DNA from: Opitutaceae bacterium
Lineage (GTDB): Bacteria > Verrucomicrobiota > Verrucomicrobiia > Opitutales > Opitutaceae
Direction of reading: 5' to 3'
Length of the DNA stretch: 64,000 nucleotides
Assembly: GCA_016711225.1 (NCBI GenBank)
Contig: JADJTK010000025.1
Location: 1-64,000 of the forward strand
A program made the translations under genes and the position numbers. The notes under the pieces were generated by a model. It was not told the origin of the DNA, did not search any database, and saw nothing but the letters and a program-made list of their open reading frames with translations. Below are positions 1 through 9,460 of this stretch, in pieces. Within the stretch, counting starts at the first letter, position 1. Each line of letters starts with the position of its first letter.

Positions 1-58
1 CCCGTGGGTTCTTTATCCGGGTTTGCCGCGCACCGCGCCGTGGGTTTGCATCGCGGCG

Positions 59-1048
59 ATGTCGTCCGTCCTGCCCCTCCCCGTCTGCATCCGGGCGCTG
101 GTGAAGCGCTACGGACCGACCTTGGCCGTGGACGGGCTGGACCTCGAGGTGGCCCCGGGCGAAATCGTGGGCCTGCTCGGCCCCAACGGTGCAGGGAAAA
201 CAACCACACTGGAGTGCCTGCTGGGCCTGCGCCCCCCCGACTCCGGCGAGCTCCGCCTGGGCGGCCTGGACGTGCGGACCCGGCTCACCGAGGCCCTTCG
301 CTGCGTCGGAGCCCAAATCCAGCCCGCCGCCTTGCAGGGCAAGATTACCCCGCGTGAAGCCCTCACCTTCTTTGCCTCGTTCTACTCCTTCCCGGCGGAT
401 ACCGAAAACCTCCTCGCCCGCTTCGCCCTGGCCGAAAAGGCCGACGCACCCTTCGATTCGCTCTCCAGCGGACAGCGCCAACGCCTTTCCGTGGCCCTCG
501 CGTTCGTCAACCGCCCCGCCCTCCTGGTGCTCGACGAACCGACTACCGGACTCGATCCGCATGCCCGCCGCGAGCTGCACCGTATCCTCACTGAACACCG
601 CTCCGGGGGCGGCGCCGTGCTGCTGAGTACCCACGATCTCGACGAGGCCCAGCGCCTCTGCGATCGGGTGGCCATCCTGCACCGGGGACACCTCATCGCC
701 ACCGCCACCCCCGAGGCGCTCATCGCCCGCACCGGCGCGGCCACCCGCATCGTCTTCCAGACCGCGCGACCCCTCGAAGCCAAACTGCTCGCCACGCTGC
801 CAACCCTCTTGGACGTCGCGCTCACCACCGTGCCTGAGAAGCCCGCCCGCACCGGCACGGAAGCCAGCCCTCCGCAGCACGAACTTCGCACGACCGCGCC
901 CGCCCGTACCATCGGCACGCTCACTGCGTGGCTACAAGCCGAGCACCACGAATTGTCCACGCTCCAACTCCTGCCCCCAACCCTCGAGGACGCCTTTGTC
1001 GCGCTCACCGGTGAAGGCTGGGACGGCGCCACGGAGGCCTCCCTGTGA
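59..1048 (+). CDS. ABC-2 type transporter ATP-binding protein
   Basis: Predicted ATPase subunit of an ABC-2 exporter that powers the membrane subunit encoded next. It has 329 residues. Walker A GPNGAGKT is at residues 41-48, the signature LSSGQRQRL near 134, Walker B LLVLDEPTTGLD near 157 and the H-loop STHD near 190. About 110 residues follow the ATPase core, as in DrrA/NatA-type exporters. The frame is open 12 codons upstream, but the ATG at 59 sits just before the first conserved strand and is preferred. The stop overlaps the permease GTG by 4 bases (GTGA), suggesting translational coupling. The substrate cannot be told from the sequence. Confidence 0.9.
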   Translation: MSSVLPLPVCIRALVKRYGPTLAVDGLDLEVAPGEIVGLLGPNGAGKTTTLECLLGLRPPDSGELRLGGLDVRTRLTEALRCVGAQIQPAALQGKITPREALTFFASFYSFPADTENLLARFALAEKADAPFDSLSSGQRQRLSVALAFVNRPALLVLDEPTTGLDPHARRELHRILTEHRSGGGAVLLSTHDLDEAQRLCDRVAILHRGHLIATATPEALIARTGAATRIVFQTARPLEAKLLATLPTLLDVALTTVPEKPARTGTEASPPQHELRTTAPARTIGTLTAWLQAEHHELSTLQLLPPTLEDAFVALTGEGWDGATEASL

Positions 1049-2385
1049 CCGCGCCCCTCGCCCTATGCCGCGCCGTCGCCCGCCATGCGCGGGTCACTCT
1101 ACGGCTCAACTTCCGCAGCCCGCAGGCCATCGCCTACGGCTACGTCATGCCGGTGCTTTTCCTCTTCGCCTTTGGCGGCCTCTTCCGCGCGGGCGTGCCG
1201 CCGCTGACCGCACAGATGGGCCAGTTGCTCACCATCACCTTGCTCGGCAGTGCCGCCATCGGCTTGCCCACCACGCTGGTGGCCGAGCGCGAGCGCGGCG
1301 TCTGGCGCCGTTATCGTCTGCTGCCCGTGCCTCCGGCCGTCTTCCTGGCGGGCGCCCTGGTCGCCCGGGTCGTCATCCTCGCCGGGGCGGTGCTGCTCCA
1401 ACTCGTCCTCGCCTGGGCCGTCTTCGGAACGCCTCTACCCCAACAACCGGGGGTGCTGCTCGCTGCCCTGGCGTTCACCTCGTTCACCTTCATGGGACTC
1501 GGTCTGGTCATCGCGGCCCTGGCCGACGGCGTACCGGCCGTACAAGCGCTCGGACAATGTGTCTTCCTGCCGATGATCATGCTCGGCGGCGTGGGGGTAC
1601 CTCTCGCCGTATTGCCCGACTGGGCGCAACGCTTCGCCGGTTTCATGCCCGGACGTTATGCCGTGGCCGCGCTGCAGACGGGCATCGACGCTCGCCCCGG
1701 GCCATTGGGGTTTGGCTTCGCGCTGCTCGCCCTGGGGGTGATCGGCACCGCCGCCACCACCGTCGGCACGCTGCTCTTCCGCTGGGACGACGCCCGCCAT
1801 ACCGGCCGCCGCACGCGATTCGGCGTGGCCGCCGCCCTCGCCGCTTGGCTGGTGGTGGGCACGATGGCGGCCTTCACCGGGCGATTGCGCCCGCTGTTGC
1901 CGCCCGGTTACGCGTGGCAGGAAATCACCGCCGCCCAGATCGCCTCGATCACCTACGAAAATCTCCCCGGCGACTCCGATCTCGTCACCCGGCTCGCCCC
2001 GCCCCTGGCCCGGCCTTTCGTCTCCGGCCGTTTGGACGCCATCGCCTCGCGCCTCACTATCTGGGCACCCGCCCAAACCGACAATGCCGGCGAAGCCATT
2101 CGCCACCTTGTCTGCCTCGCCACGCTCGCCGACCTCGCGCAGGATCCCCAGGAAGGCGAAATCGCCCGGTTGGTTTACGAGCACGTCCGCCAGACGTATC
2201 CAAGCGACACCCTGCGCCGCGGGCTCGCGTGGATCATCCTCCGCCCCGACGACGGCACAGTCGTCACCTCAGCCCCTTCCTTTTCGCTCCATCGCGAGAT
2301 CGACGGCAACGCGGTGCGCAACCGCGCCCCGCTCTACGCGCAAAAGTTCCTCGCCCGCGAGCTCGGCACGATCCGGGAACCATGA
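1045..2385 (+). CDS. ABC-2 type transporter permease with C-terminal extension
   Basis: Membrane subunit paired with the upstream ATPase. Of 446 residues, roughly the first 286 carry about seven hydrophobic segments in the ABC-2 layout, including a first helix near 28-48 and an amphipathic stretch VAERERGVWRRYRLLP typical of the family. The last 155 or so residues are soluble in character. They contain a helical stretch beginning AIRHLVCLATLADLAQ that is not part of the ordinary ABC-2 fold, and I do not recognise it. The start is GTG in a 4-base overlap with the ATPase stop. A convergent gene lies 100 bases downstream across a hairpin. Confidence 0.85.
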   Translation: MTAPLALCRAVARHARVTLRLNFRSPQAIAYGYVMPVLFLFAFGGLFRAGVPPLTAQMGQLLTITLLGSAAIGLPTTLVAERERGVWRRYRLLPVPPAVFLAGALVARVVILAGAVLLQLVLAWAVFGTPLPQQPGVLLAALAFTSFTFMGLGLVIAALADGVPAVQALGQCVFLPMIMLGGVGVPLAVLPDWAQRFAGFMPGRYAVAALQTGIDARPGPLGFGFALLALGVIGTAATTVGTLLFRWDDARHTGRRTRFGVAAALAAWLVVGTMAAFTGRLRPLLPPGYAWQEITAAQIASITYENLPGDSDLVTRLAPPLARPFVSGRLDAIASRLTIWAPAQTDNAGEAIRHLVCLATLADLAQDPQEGEIARLVYEHVRQTYPSDTLRRGLAWIILRPDDGTVVTSAPSFSLHREIDGNAVRNRAPLYAQKFLARELGTIREP

Positions 2386-2437
2386 AACGCCTCGCGGCGG
2401 ACCAGGCTGGGAGCGCGCGCCACGCAGTTGGTTCGCC

Positions 2438-2464
2438 GTGGCCCACTGCTTCAGCAGGGGCCAC
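2438..2464. terminator. Hairpin between convergent genes
   Basis: GTGGCCC pairs with GGGCCAC, and CTGC with GCAG inside, around a TTCA loop. It lies between the permease stop (2385) and the convergent stop at 2486, so a bidirectional terminator or a REP-like unit are both possible. There is no clear U-tract. A related string (gtggcccactcctttagg) occurs near 9788, which favours a dispersed repeat. Confidence 0.4.
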
Positions 2465-2485
2465 CAGCTTCCCAGGCCGACAGTA

Positions 2486-3337
2486 TCAATCGAGCGGGGC
2501 TTCGGCGCGCACCTTGGCCTCGTCGGTGAGAGTCTTAAAGTCCTCCTCGTCGAGGATCGCCTCGGCGGCCAGCTGGAACGCCTCCAGAAAACCCTGCGCC
2601 GCGCCGCCCTTGAGTCCTTCCTGGGCCGACTCGCGGATGTTGGCCACAACATCGGTCGGCAAGCGCTCCTCGGCCACCTGCATGAAGAGGAAGCGGGTGC
2701 TGTGGTGCCGACGCACCGGCCGAGTGCTGATCGAGGGCTGGGGAATCGGCTTGCCCGCCTCGCCGTAGAGTCGGCGATTGACGGCATCGATGGCCTTCTG
2801 CGCCTCGTTCCAGAGGGTCTGCAAGTACGCGAAGTCGCCGGGCTGCGGATGCTCATGGAGCGTCGGCCAGTCGCGTACCGCGAAAATGAACTTCAGCAAC
2901 TCCTGCCGATGCACGAAATCCGACTGTGTGGTCTTCACGGGCACCTTCATGCTCGCCAGACTGGAGGACAGCCGCGCGCTCGGCGGTACCGGTTTGGGCA
3001 ATGCGCTGGGAACGGAGGCCTTGACTTCGCTACCCGGTGCGGGTTTCGCGAATGCGCTTGGGGGGACGACGATAGCGGGTTTCGGCGCCGGAGGTGGGAC
3101 CGCGGCGGTCGACTTGGCGGCGGGCGCAGAGGCGACCACGGGCGCCGCTGGAGTCGGCGCTGGAGCGGCGGGCCGCAGCAGCGCGGTCAATGTCTTCACC
3201 TCCTCAGCCGATGGCTCGACGTATTGGTTCGCGATCCGGCTCAACCGGGTCGGTTCAATGCCCGCCTGCCGTGCTGTTTCCGTCAATGCGCGCACCTTGC
3301 GCTTCTCCGCCAATGCTGTGAGCAACCAGTCGTCCAT
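2486..3337 (-). CDS. Hypothetical protein, HTH-like N terminus and Pro/Ala linker
   Basis: A 283-residue protein that I cannot name. Residues 1-50 look like a small helix-turn-helix region (TARQAGIEPTRLSRIANQYVEPSAEEV, a Cro/C1-like pattern). Residues 55-125 are a low-complexity Ala/Pro/Lys linker. Residues 140-283 form a mixed helical domain that includes FIFAVRDWPTLHEHP and RRHHSTRFLFMQVAEERLP. There is no signal peptide or membrane segment. It may be a DNA-binding regulator with a sensory or oligomerisation domain; this is inference only. It is convergent with the ABC pair. Confidence 0.7.
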   Translation of the reverse strand: MDDWLLTALAEKRKVRALTETARQAGIEPTRLSRIANQYVEPSAEEVKTLTALLRPAAPAPTPAAPVVASAPAAKSTAAVPPPAPKPAIVVPPSAFAKPAPGSEVKASVPSALPKPVPPSARLSSSLASMKVPVKTTQSDFVHRQELLKFIFAVRDWPTLHEHPQPGDFAYLQTLWNEAQKAIDAVNRRLYGEAGKPIPQPSISTRPVRRHHSTRFLFMQVAEERLPTDVVANIRESAQEGLKGGAAQGFLEAFQLAAEAILDEEDFKTLTDEAKVRAEAPLD

Positions 3338-3557
3338 GTTCGTGTTAGGTGTAAGTCGCCGGAAAGGATAGTCCTACTGGCGGAGCCATTTGTGATGGGC
3401 CAAAACGCTCCCGCCGGTCAACCTAAACGACAATTTTCGGCTGAACTTGAACCAAAAAATGACTTTCGCCGCCGCGCCGTCCCTCTCCGCCAACCCGTTC
3501 GCGGCGCCACTGGTTTGCCAAACGCCCGGCCCTCGCCACGCTGCGCCGCTCCCAACC

Positions 3558-3956
3558 ATGAAGATGCTTCATCTCCTCCTCGCCTGCGGGCTGCTGCTGC
3601 TAGCCCGCAGCGCCCCGGCCGCCGAGCCGCTCGACACGGCCGCCACCACCTTCCTCTCTGGCTACGAACAGATCCGCCTCGCCCTCGCCAACGACCAACT
3701 GCCCGCCGCTCGAGACGCGGCAAAAGCCCTGCCGGAGGCCAAGGCCATCGCCGAGGCCAAATCGATCAGCGAAGCCCGCAAGGCCTTCAAGGCCCTCAGT
3801 ACGCGCGCCGTCACCCTCGCCCGGGGACAGCCCGGCTACTTCATCGCCCATTGCACCATGTTCCCCGGCGGCGCCGACTGGGTACAGACCACGGATGCGA
3901 TCTCCAATCCCTACTGGGGCAAGAGCATGCCCCACTGCGGAGAGATCGTGAAGTGA
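3558..3956 (+). CDS. DUF3347-like exported protein
   Basis: A 132-residue protein with a signal peptide, cleavage probably after APAAEP near residue 22. The C-terminal motif HCTMFPGGADWVQ...NPYWGKSMPHCGEIVK matches the end of DUF3347 proteins, which are often joined to or found near CusB-type metal efflux adaptors. The conserved Cys and His residues near the end could bind metal. An upstream in-frame start exists at 3447, but the ATG at 3558 gives the expected hydrophobic leader. No efflux genes are nearby, so its role here is unknown. Confidence 0.7.
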   Translation: MKMLHLLLACGLLLLARSAPAAEPLDTAATTFLSGYEQIRLALANDQLPAARDAAKALPEAKAIAEAKSISEARKAFKALSTRAVTLARGQPGYFIAHCTMFPGGADWVQTTDAISNPYWGKSMPHCGEIVK

Positions 3957-4029
3957 GGAGTGAAGCCAGTTGAATGAATACCTGTGAACGCCCCGGCCCG
4001 CCCAGGCGGAACCGTACCGCTCGCCGACC

Positions 4030-4918
4030 ATGACTTCGCCCGCCTACCGCGGCCGCCTCGCCCCGTCCCCCACCGGGTATCTGCACCTCGGCCACGCCCG
4101 CACGTTCTGGATCGCCCAGGGGCGCGCCCATACCGCCGACGGCACGCTGCTCCTGCGTAACGAGGACCTCGACCGCGCGCGCTGTCGGCCGGAATACGCG
4201 CAGGCGATGCTCGAGGATCTGCGGTGGTTTGGCTTCGACTGGCAGGAAGGGCCCGACTGCGGCGGGCCGCACGCCCCCTACGATCAAAGCGCTCGAGTGG
4301 AGCTCTACCGTGCCGCCTTCGAACGCCTACGGGCGACCAGTTTGCTCTACCCCTGCCTCTGCTCGCGGCGCGACATTGCCGAAGCCGCCGGGGCGCCGCA
4401 TGAGGGGCCAGCTGCGGGTGGCGGCGACGAACCACTCTATCCCGGCACATGCCGAACCGAGGTTCTTCCGGCCGCAGAGCGCACACGGCGCGAGGCACTC
4501 CCCGCGGCGGATACAATTGGCGCTTCCGGTACCCGATGGCCGGCGGCTCGTGTTCCACGACAGCGCCTGCGGGAAGCAAGAGGCCGAATGCGGCGCGGCT
4601 TTCGGCGACTTCGTGGTCTGGCGTAAGGACGACCTGCCCAGCTACCAACTCGCCGTGGTGGTGGACGATGCCGCGATGGGTATCACCGAAGTGGTGCGCG
4701 GTGCCGATCTGCTGCAATCGACCTTTCGGCAGTTGCTCCTCTACGACGCGCTGCAACTCACCGCGCCCGAATTCCACCACTGCCCGCTCATGCTCGATGC
4801 CGCCGGGGTGCGACTCGCCAAGCGGCATGACGCACTCAGTCTGCGCACATTGCGCGCCGCCGGTTGCACCCCCGAATCGCTGCGCGCCGAATGGGGCAAG
4901 CAGGGAGTTGCCAGTTGA
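4030..4918 (+). CDS. gluQ: Glutamyl-Q tRNA(Asp) synthetase (frameshifted in this sequence)
   Basis: GluQRS attaches glutamate to queuosine in the tRNA-Asp anticodon. The N-terminal part starts RGRLAPSPTGYLHLGHART (HIGH-like motif) and continues to about residue 140 with LRNEDLDRAR and the Cys-containing YPCLCSRRD and YPGTCRT. The C-terminal part (FGDFVVWRKDDLPSYQLAVV, DDAAMGITEVVRGADL, RLAKRHDALSLR with a KMSKS-like RLAKR) lies in another frame. Two breaks near 4500-4540 separate them, with WRFR in the third frame between. The 889-base span plus two missing bases gives 297 codons, a normal length. Missing bases in short G or A runs are the simplest explanation. Confidence 0.85.
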
Positions 4919-5033
4919 TCCCAAGGGCGCGTCCCAGGTGGGGACCGCGGAGCTCCGTCATCGCGCCCGATTGCCCACTCCGCACGCGACTTGACGCCCC
5001 CGGTCCTGCCTGCAACTTCGCCCTCCTTTGACC

Positions 5034-5312
5034 ATGGCCACCTACGTCTACGAGACCATCCCACAGAAGCCCGGCGACACCGCCACCCAGTTCGAGCTGC
5101 AACAGAGCATGCGCGATGCAGCGCTCACCACGCACCCCGAGACGGGCGTCCCCGTACGGAGAATCATCACCGGTGGTTACGGCCTGATTGGCGCCAATAC
5201 CGGCCGCAGCGGCGAAGGTGCGAGCACCACCCCAGCAGCTGCGCCCGCGGAAGCCAGCCACTCACACGGCGGTGGCGGTTGCTGCGGCGGTTCCTGCGGC
5301 TGCAAGCATTGA
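5034..5312 (+). CDS. FmdB family regulatory protein
   Basis: A 92-residue protein. The N-terminal MATYVYETIP, followed by HPETGVPVRRIITGGYGL, is the FmdB core as found in members that lack the canonical CxxC zinc-ribbon pairs. The tail ends in a His/Gly/Cys-rich segment (SHSHGGGGCCGGSCGCKH) that looks metal-binding. The ATG at 5034 is preferred over the TTG at 5028. It stands alone, and a hairpin begins 15 bases after the stop. The function of FmdB proteins is poorly defined. Confidence 0.75.
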   Translation: MATYVYETIPQKPGDTATQFELQQSMRDAALTTHPETGVPVRRIITGGYGLIGANTGRSGEGASTTPAAAPAEASHSHGGGGCCGGSCGCKH

Positions 5313-5326
5313 CTTCCCTAGATCTT

Positions 5327-5350
5327 GCCCTCGGTCCGCAACCCGAGGGC
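5327..5350 (+). terminator. Stem-loop after fmdB-like gene
   Basis: GCCCTCGG pairs perfectly with CCGAGGGC around an 8-base loop, starting 15 bases after the FmdB-like stop. It lacks a U-tract, so it may be a weak terminator or an mRNA-stabilising hairpin. Confidence 0.45.
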
Positions 5351-5550
5351 TGCATGCGCGTACGCAGGCCGGCGTAACAATCGCGTCATTCGGGCCGATC
5401 CATTCCACCCACACGCCGGCCCAACCGCGGCCCGAGCCGGACATGGCTCCGACCAATGATGCACACCGGTCGGTGCAAACACGAGGCGTGGCGTTTGTGC
5501 ACGCAGCAATGAACTTGTCCCCCGGGCCGCGGTCCCTAACGAATCAACCC

Positions 5551-7518
5551 ATGCGTTCGACGACCCGCGCCGGCCTTCTCCTCTCCTGCAGCGTCCTGTT
5601 TGCCCTTTCCACCTGGGCACAGGCCACACTCCCCACCGTCACGGTGCCACTGCCCACAGTGACCACGACCGTCGGTGCGACTGGCTCAACGATCGACTTG
5701 AAGGGACACTTCGGCCTCGCCGGGGTCACCAACCAGATCGTGCAGTTCAACACCACGATGGGCACCTTCAACCTCGAGGTGCTCCCTGCCGCCGCCCCGG
5801 CTTCGGTGCTCAACTTCCTGGGCTACGTGGGTCGCGGCGCCTACACGAATACCATCATCCACCGCTCAGTGCCGGGTTTTGTCATTCAAGGTGGCGGGTT
5901 CGCACTCACCGGGACCACCCTCGATGCCATCCCGACCGTTGCTCCCATCGCGTTGGAATACAACCTACCCAACACGCGCGGCACACTCTCGATGGCCCGG
6001 ACCGATTCACTCAATAGCGCCACCAGCCAGTGGTTCGTCAATACCGTGGACAATACCACGACGCTCGGGACCTCCAACAATGGGGGCTATGCCGTCTTCG
6101 CCCGAGTTCTCGGCACTGGAATGACCGTGGTCGACGGGATCGCAGCCTTGACGGTCTACAACGCTTCCGCGGCACTCAATTCGGCTACTTACACGCAGCT
6201 TCCTCTGCGCGGCCCAGACCTCACAATCGACAACCTTGTCATCGTGAATTCCGCCCGCACCGCGTACGTGATGCCGGACGGATCGACCACCCCCGCCGTG
6301 CTCACCCTCACGGCCTCCAGCTCCAATCCCGCCGTCGCCACCGCAGCCATCGCCGCCAGCACCCTCACGGTCACCCCCGTGGGCGGCGGAACCTGCACCA
6401 TCACCGTGCGCGCCACCGACACCAACGGCAACTTGGTCGAGGCCACCTCCGCCGTCGCGGTCTCAGCCCGCCCCGCGATCGCCACGCATCCGGCCTCTCA
6501 AAACGTCGCCGCGAACGGCTCGGCCCTCCTCTCGGTGACCCCTCTCGGCTCGACCGGCGGATTCTCCTACCGCTGGTTCCGCAACGGCATTGCGATCGAT
6601 GGAGCCACCAACTCCTCACTGCAGCTCACCAACGTTCAATCCGCGCAAGCGGGTCTGTATGACGTGGAGGTAACTGCGGGCGCCAACACCACCCGTAGTC
6701 GCCCCGCCGTCATTGGCGTCGTGCCGGCAGCCGGAACGCAAACCGCCGGGGCTATCACCACCCGGGCGGAATGGCAGAGCATCCACCACCCCAACGGCAA
6801 CATCTACGACCAGTTCCTGCTCACCGGTGCCTCCGGCACGATCACCACAACCGGGGGCAAGATCGCGCGCGTCTCGTTGTTGGACGAACAGAACAACATC
6901 GTGCAGTTCGAGATGTCCGGCCCCGGCTCCCTTACCGTCGTGCTTACCAACCCCTCCGGCCCGAAAGCGCCGGCGCTCTACAACCAAGCGGGCGTCGAAT
7001 ACATGCAGGGCACCCCGACCGTTGTGCTCGCCGGAGCCGACGCCTCCACCCATATGTCGATCTACTCGGTGGGCACAAAGACCAATCCTGGGGTCACCCG
7101 CACCGACGTCGTCTACAACGGCTGGGCGAATGTGTGCGCCGTCGGTATCCAAAGCACCACCGGCGGGCTGGGCGGGCTGTATTACGGCAATGTGCTCTTC
7201 GCCTCTGCCGCCGGACCGGCCGGGATCGTCGCCCCCAGCCTGCGCACCATCGGCACACTTAACTTCCACGAACTCACCACCACCGCTGCCGGTGAGCCGA
7301 TGATCCTGCTCGCCCCCGAGGGCCAGGCCAAGATCAAGATTACCGGAGGCAGCCTCGCCCAACCCGCCGGCATCGGGATCGACGTTTCCGGTCTAGATAC
7401 CGTGCAGATGGTCGCCGGCGAGGACTCCTGCGGTCGGCCCGCCCCGGCTCAGGCCAATCAGGGCCGCCTGTACTACGAGGGCATCGATATCACCGCCGAA
7501 CTGATCGTCGGGCCCTGA
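5551..7518 (+). CDS. Secreted cyclophilin-type peptidyl-prolyl isomerase with Ig-like domain
   Basis: A 655-residue exported protein. The signal peptide is about residues 1-24 (LLLSCSVLFALSTWAQA). A cyclophilin domain spans roughly residues 58-235 and contains the active-site stretch IIHRSVPGFVIQGGGF and SQWFVN, which should catalyse Xaa-Pro isomerisation outside the cytoplasm. A Thr/Ser-rich linker leads to an Ig-like domain near 305-385 (YRWFRNGIAIDGATNSSLQL). The C-terminal ~260 residues are beta-rich and not recognised. The ATG at 5551 is chosen because it begins the signal peptide; the frame stays open to 5188 without coding character. Confidence 0.85.
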   Translation: MRSTTRAGLLLSCSVLFALSTWAQATLPTVTVPLPTVTTTVGATGSTIDLKGHFGLAGVTNQIVQFNTTMGTFNLEVLPAAAPASVLNFLGYVGRGAYTNTIIHRSVPGFVIQGGGFALTGTTLDAIPTVAPIALEYNLPNTRGTLSMARTDSLNSATSQWFVNTVDNTTTLGTSNNGGYAVFARVLGTGMTVVDGIAALTVYNASAALNSATYTQLPLRGPDLTIDNLVIVNSARTAYVMPDGSTTPAVLTLTASSSNPAVATAAIAASTLTVTPVGGGTCTITVRATDTNGNLVEATSAVAVSARPAIATHPASQNVAANGSALLSVTPLGSTGGFSYRWFRNGIAIDGATNSSLQLTNVQSAQAGLYDVEVTAGANTTRSRPAVIGVVPAAGTQTAGAITTRAEWQSIHHPNGNIYDQFLLTGASGTITTTGGKIARVSLLDEQNNIVQFEMSGPGSLTVVLTNPSGPKAPALYNQAGVEYMQGTPTVVLAGADASTHMSIYSVGTKTNPGVTRTDVVYNGWANVCAVGIQSTTGGLGGLYYGNVLFASAAGPAGIVAPSLRTIGTLNFHELTTTAAGEPMILLAPEGQAKIKITGGSLAQPAGIGIDVSGLDTVQMVAGEDSCGRPAPAQANQGRLYYEGIDITAELIVGP

Positions 7519-7963
7519 GCCGGTTGATCGTAGGGTCCCCAGCCGGGCGGCGCAGCCAGCCGCCCTACTTATTGTCTTCGCGTAGCTGGACGCCGATGTC
7601 GTTCAGCCTCTCATGCTCGCCCCTCCCCGTAGCTGCACGGCGCAGTCGTTCAGCGCTTGGGCCAGCCACGCCAATCGCCTCCCTTCCGGAACACACCTCT
7701 TGCAGCAGGAAAGTGCAGGGAGTGGGCAGCCTTGTAGGCCCGTCGCTTGCCGCCGCGCCGTCTGCGATCAAACCGACACGGGGTCCGTCCCTACGGTCGG
7801 ATTACATAGTTACAGTTAGGCTGAGGTACAGAGGTGCTCCGCTATTCAGCACGTCGGCAGGGGCGTGCTCCGTCTCTGCAACACTCCGGCCAAGTTCGAG
7901 GAGCGTCGCAGTGCCGCAAGCGCCTACCGCCATCCTTCGCCGGTTCGAGCGCCAAGCTCCGCA
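7519..7963. repeat. Non-coding gap with REP-like units
   Basis: No credible gene lies in this 445-base gap. Two related 26-base units sit at 7582-7607 and 7629-7654 with the pattern gtagctg-acg-cg-tcgttcagc, and a third relative lies at 9671-9697. A stem (gtagggtccc...gggcggc...gccctac) precedes them at about 7530-7567. They resemble REP elements, imperfect palindromes dispersed between genes. The rest, from about 7700, has no structure I can name. Confidence 0.5.
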
Positions 7964-8725
7964 TCAGTCCTTGGCCCGCCCCACGTCCGCGCCGGCGCGA
8001 GCGATGGCCACCAAATTCTGGCCAAAGGGAGGAGCACACAGCCGACTCTCGCACCAGAACGCGACAGGAAAGATGTAGCGATCGAAGAACCGCACTGCTG
8101 AAGCCGTAAACCCGCGCCGGCGCAAAACCCGAAAGGATAACAACCAAGCGAAGTAGCCGGGCAGGTTGTAATAATAGAGCCTTTCAACCACAAAGCCGGC
8201 GCGCTCAAGCTTGGCTCGGAGTTCCGGACGGGTGTAACGCCGGAAGTGTCCAAAATCACGATCGAGCGGGGCGTACAATTCAGGACGGGCGGGCACAAAG
8301 AGGCAAAGATGCCCGCCCTTGGCGGCAAGCAGTTGGTGGAAGCGCTGAAGCTCCTCCTGATCGCGCTCGATATGCTCCAAAACGTTGATGCTCACGAGCG
8401 CGTCCCAGCCCGGGTCGACGGGCACATCCGCCGCGACCCCGTGGACGATGGCCGCCTGGGGCAGGAACGCCTCCAGTTGAGTCACAAACCGCGCCTCCGG
8501 CTCCACCGCGACGATCTCCGTGACTCCCGCCAGGGCACGGAACTCGCGCGTCATCTGGCCGATGCCGGCGCCCACCTCGAGAACTCGGCCCTGCAGATAC
8601 GGACGGAAGCCCTTCGCCAACGCCCGGCGATAGTTGGCCGCCTCCCGCAGTCCGGCGAATTCGAAGTCCGCATTGGTGGCGGCGCTGTTTGGCCTCGAGG
8701 GCATCAGGCTGGCGGCGGGGGGCAT
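7964..8725 (-). CDS. Class I SAM-dependent methyltransferase
   Basis: A 253-residue protein with motif I VLEVGAGIGQMT near residues 48-59, an acidic residue ending strand 2 (AVEPEARF) and the motif IV/post-IV region ALVSINVLEHIERDQEEL. The insert HFRRYTRPELRAKLERAGF is typical of methyltransferases found with glycosyltransferases. The start codon abuts the stop of the glycosyltransferase (8726) with no gap, so the two are co-transcribed, with this gene second. The acceptor is unknown and may be a lipid-linked sugar or a polyprenyl carrier. MPSRP, seven codons in, is an alternative start. Confidence 0.85.
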   Translation of the reverse strand: MPPAASLMPSRPNSAATNADFEFAGLREAANYRRALAKGFRPYLQGRVLEVGAGIGQMTREFRALAGVTEIVAVEPEARFVTQLEAFLPQAAIVHGVAADVPVDPGWDALVSINVLEHIERDQEELQRFHQLLAAKGGHLCLFVPARPELYAPLDRDFGHFRRYTRPELRAKLERAGFVVERLYYYNLPGYFAWLLSFRVLRRRGFTASAVRFFDRYIFPVAFWCESRLCAPPFGQNLVAIARAGADVGRAKD

Positions 8726-9460
8726 TCAGCGGAAGAGATTGTATTTGGCGATAGCCCAGAGCGCACGGAAGCCGTCGCGCCAGCCGATCTTCTTTCCCTC
8801 TTCGTATGTGCGGCCGAAATAGCTGATGCCAACCTCGTAGATGGGAACCCGAAGCTTGGAGACTTTCGCCGTGATCTCCGGCTCGAAGCCGAAGCGGTTC
8901 TCCTCGATGCGGATTCTCGCAACGACCTCCCGACGGAACACCTTGTAGCAGGTCTCCATGTCGGTGAGGTTGAGATTGGTGGCCATATTGGAGGCCATGG
9001 TGAGAAAGCGGTTGCCCATCATGTGCCAGAAATAGACCACACGGTGGGCATCTCCGCTGGTGAAGCGGGAGCCGAAAACGACATCGGCCTTACCGTCGAG
9101 GATGGGCTTGAGGAGCCGCGGATACTCCTGCGGATCGTACTCGAGGTCGGCATCCTGGATGAGCACAATGTCGCCGGTGGTGGCGGCAAACCCGGTGCGC
9201 AGCGCGGCGCCCTTCCCCTGATTCTTCTCGTGGTAGAGGATCTTGGCGACCAGCGGGGCTATCTCGGAGCGAAGCAGGTCGCGGGTGCCGTCGGCGGAGC
9301 AATCGTCGACGATGATGATCTCCTTCTCCAGCCCGGAGGCTGGGGCGGCGCGGACCGCCTCCACGATGGCACGGATGGTCGTGGTCTCGTTGTAACACGG
9401 AATGACAACCGAAAGCGTCAGCGGTCGACGGGCGGGCACGGAGGAGGAAGGAGTGGACAC
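8726..9460 (-). CDS. Family 2 glycosyltransferase, DPM1-like
   Basis: A GT-A fold glycosyltransferase, probably acting on a polyprenyl phosphate. From the GTG at 9460 it has 244 residues, about the size of DPM1-like proteins. Visible motifs are LSVVIPCYNE (strand 1), EIIIVDDCSADGT, the metal-binding QDADLEYDPQEY, VVFGSRF and DMETCYKVFRREV. There is no membrane segment at the end, unlike GtrB proteins. The frame remains open to 9577, but that part translates low-complexity intergenic DNA, so I use GTG. It is the first gene of a two-gene unit with the methyltransferase. Confidence 0.85.
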   Translation of the reverse strand: MSTPSSSVPARRPLTLSVVIPCYNETTTIRAIVEAVRAAPASGLEKEIIIVDDCSADGTRDLLRSEIAPLVAKILYHEKNQGKGAALRTGFAATTGDIVLIQDADLEYDPQEYPRLLKPILDGKADVVFGSRFTSGDAHRVVYFWHMMGNRFLTMASNMATNLNLTDMETCYKVFRREVVARIRIEENRFGFEPEITAKVSKLRVPIYEVGISYFGRTYEEGKKIGWRDGFRALWAIAKYNLFR

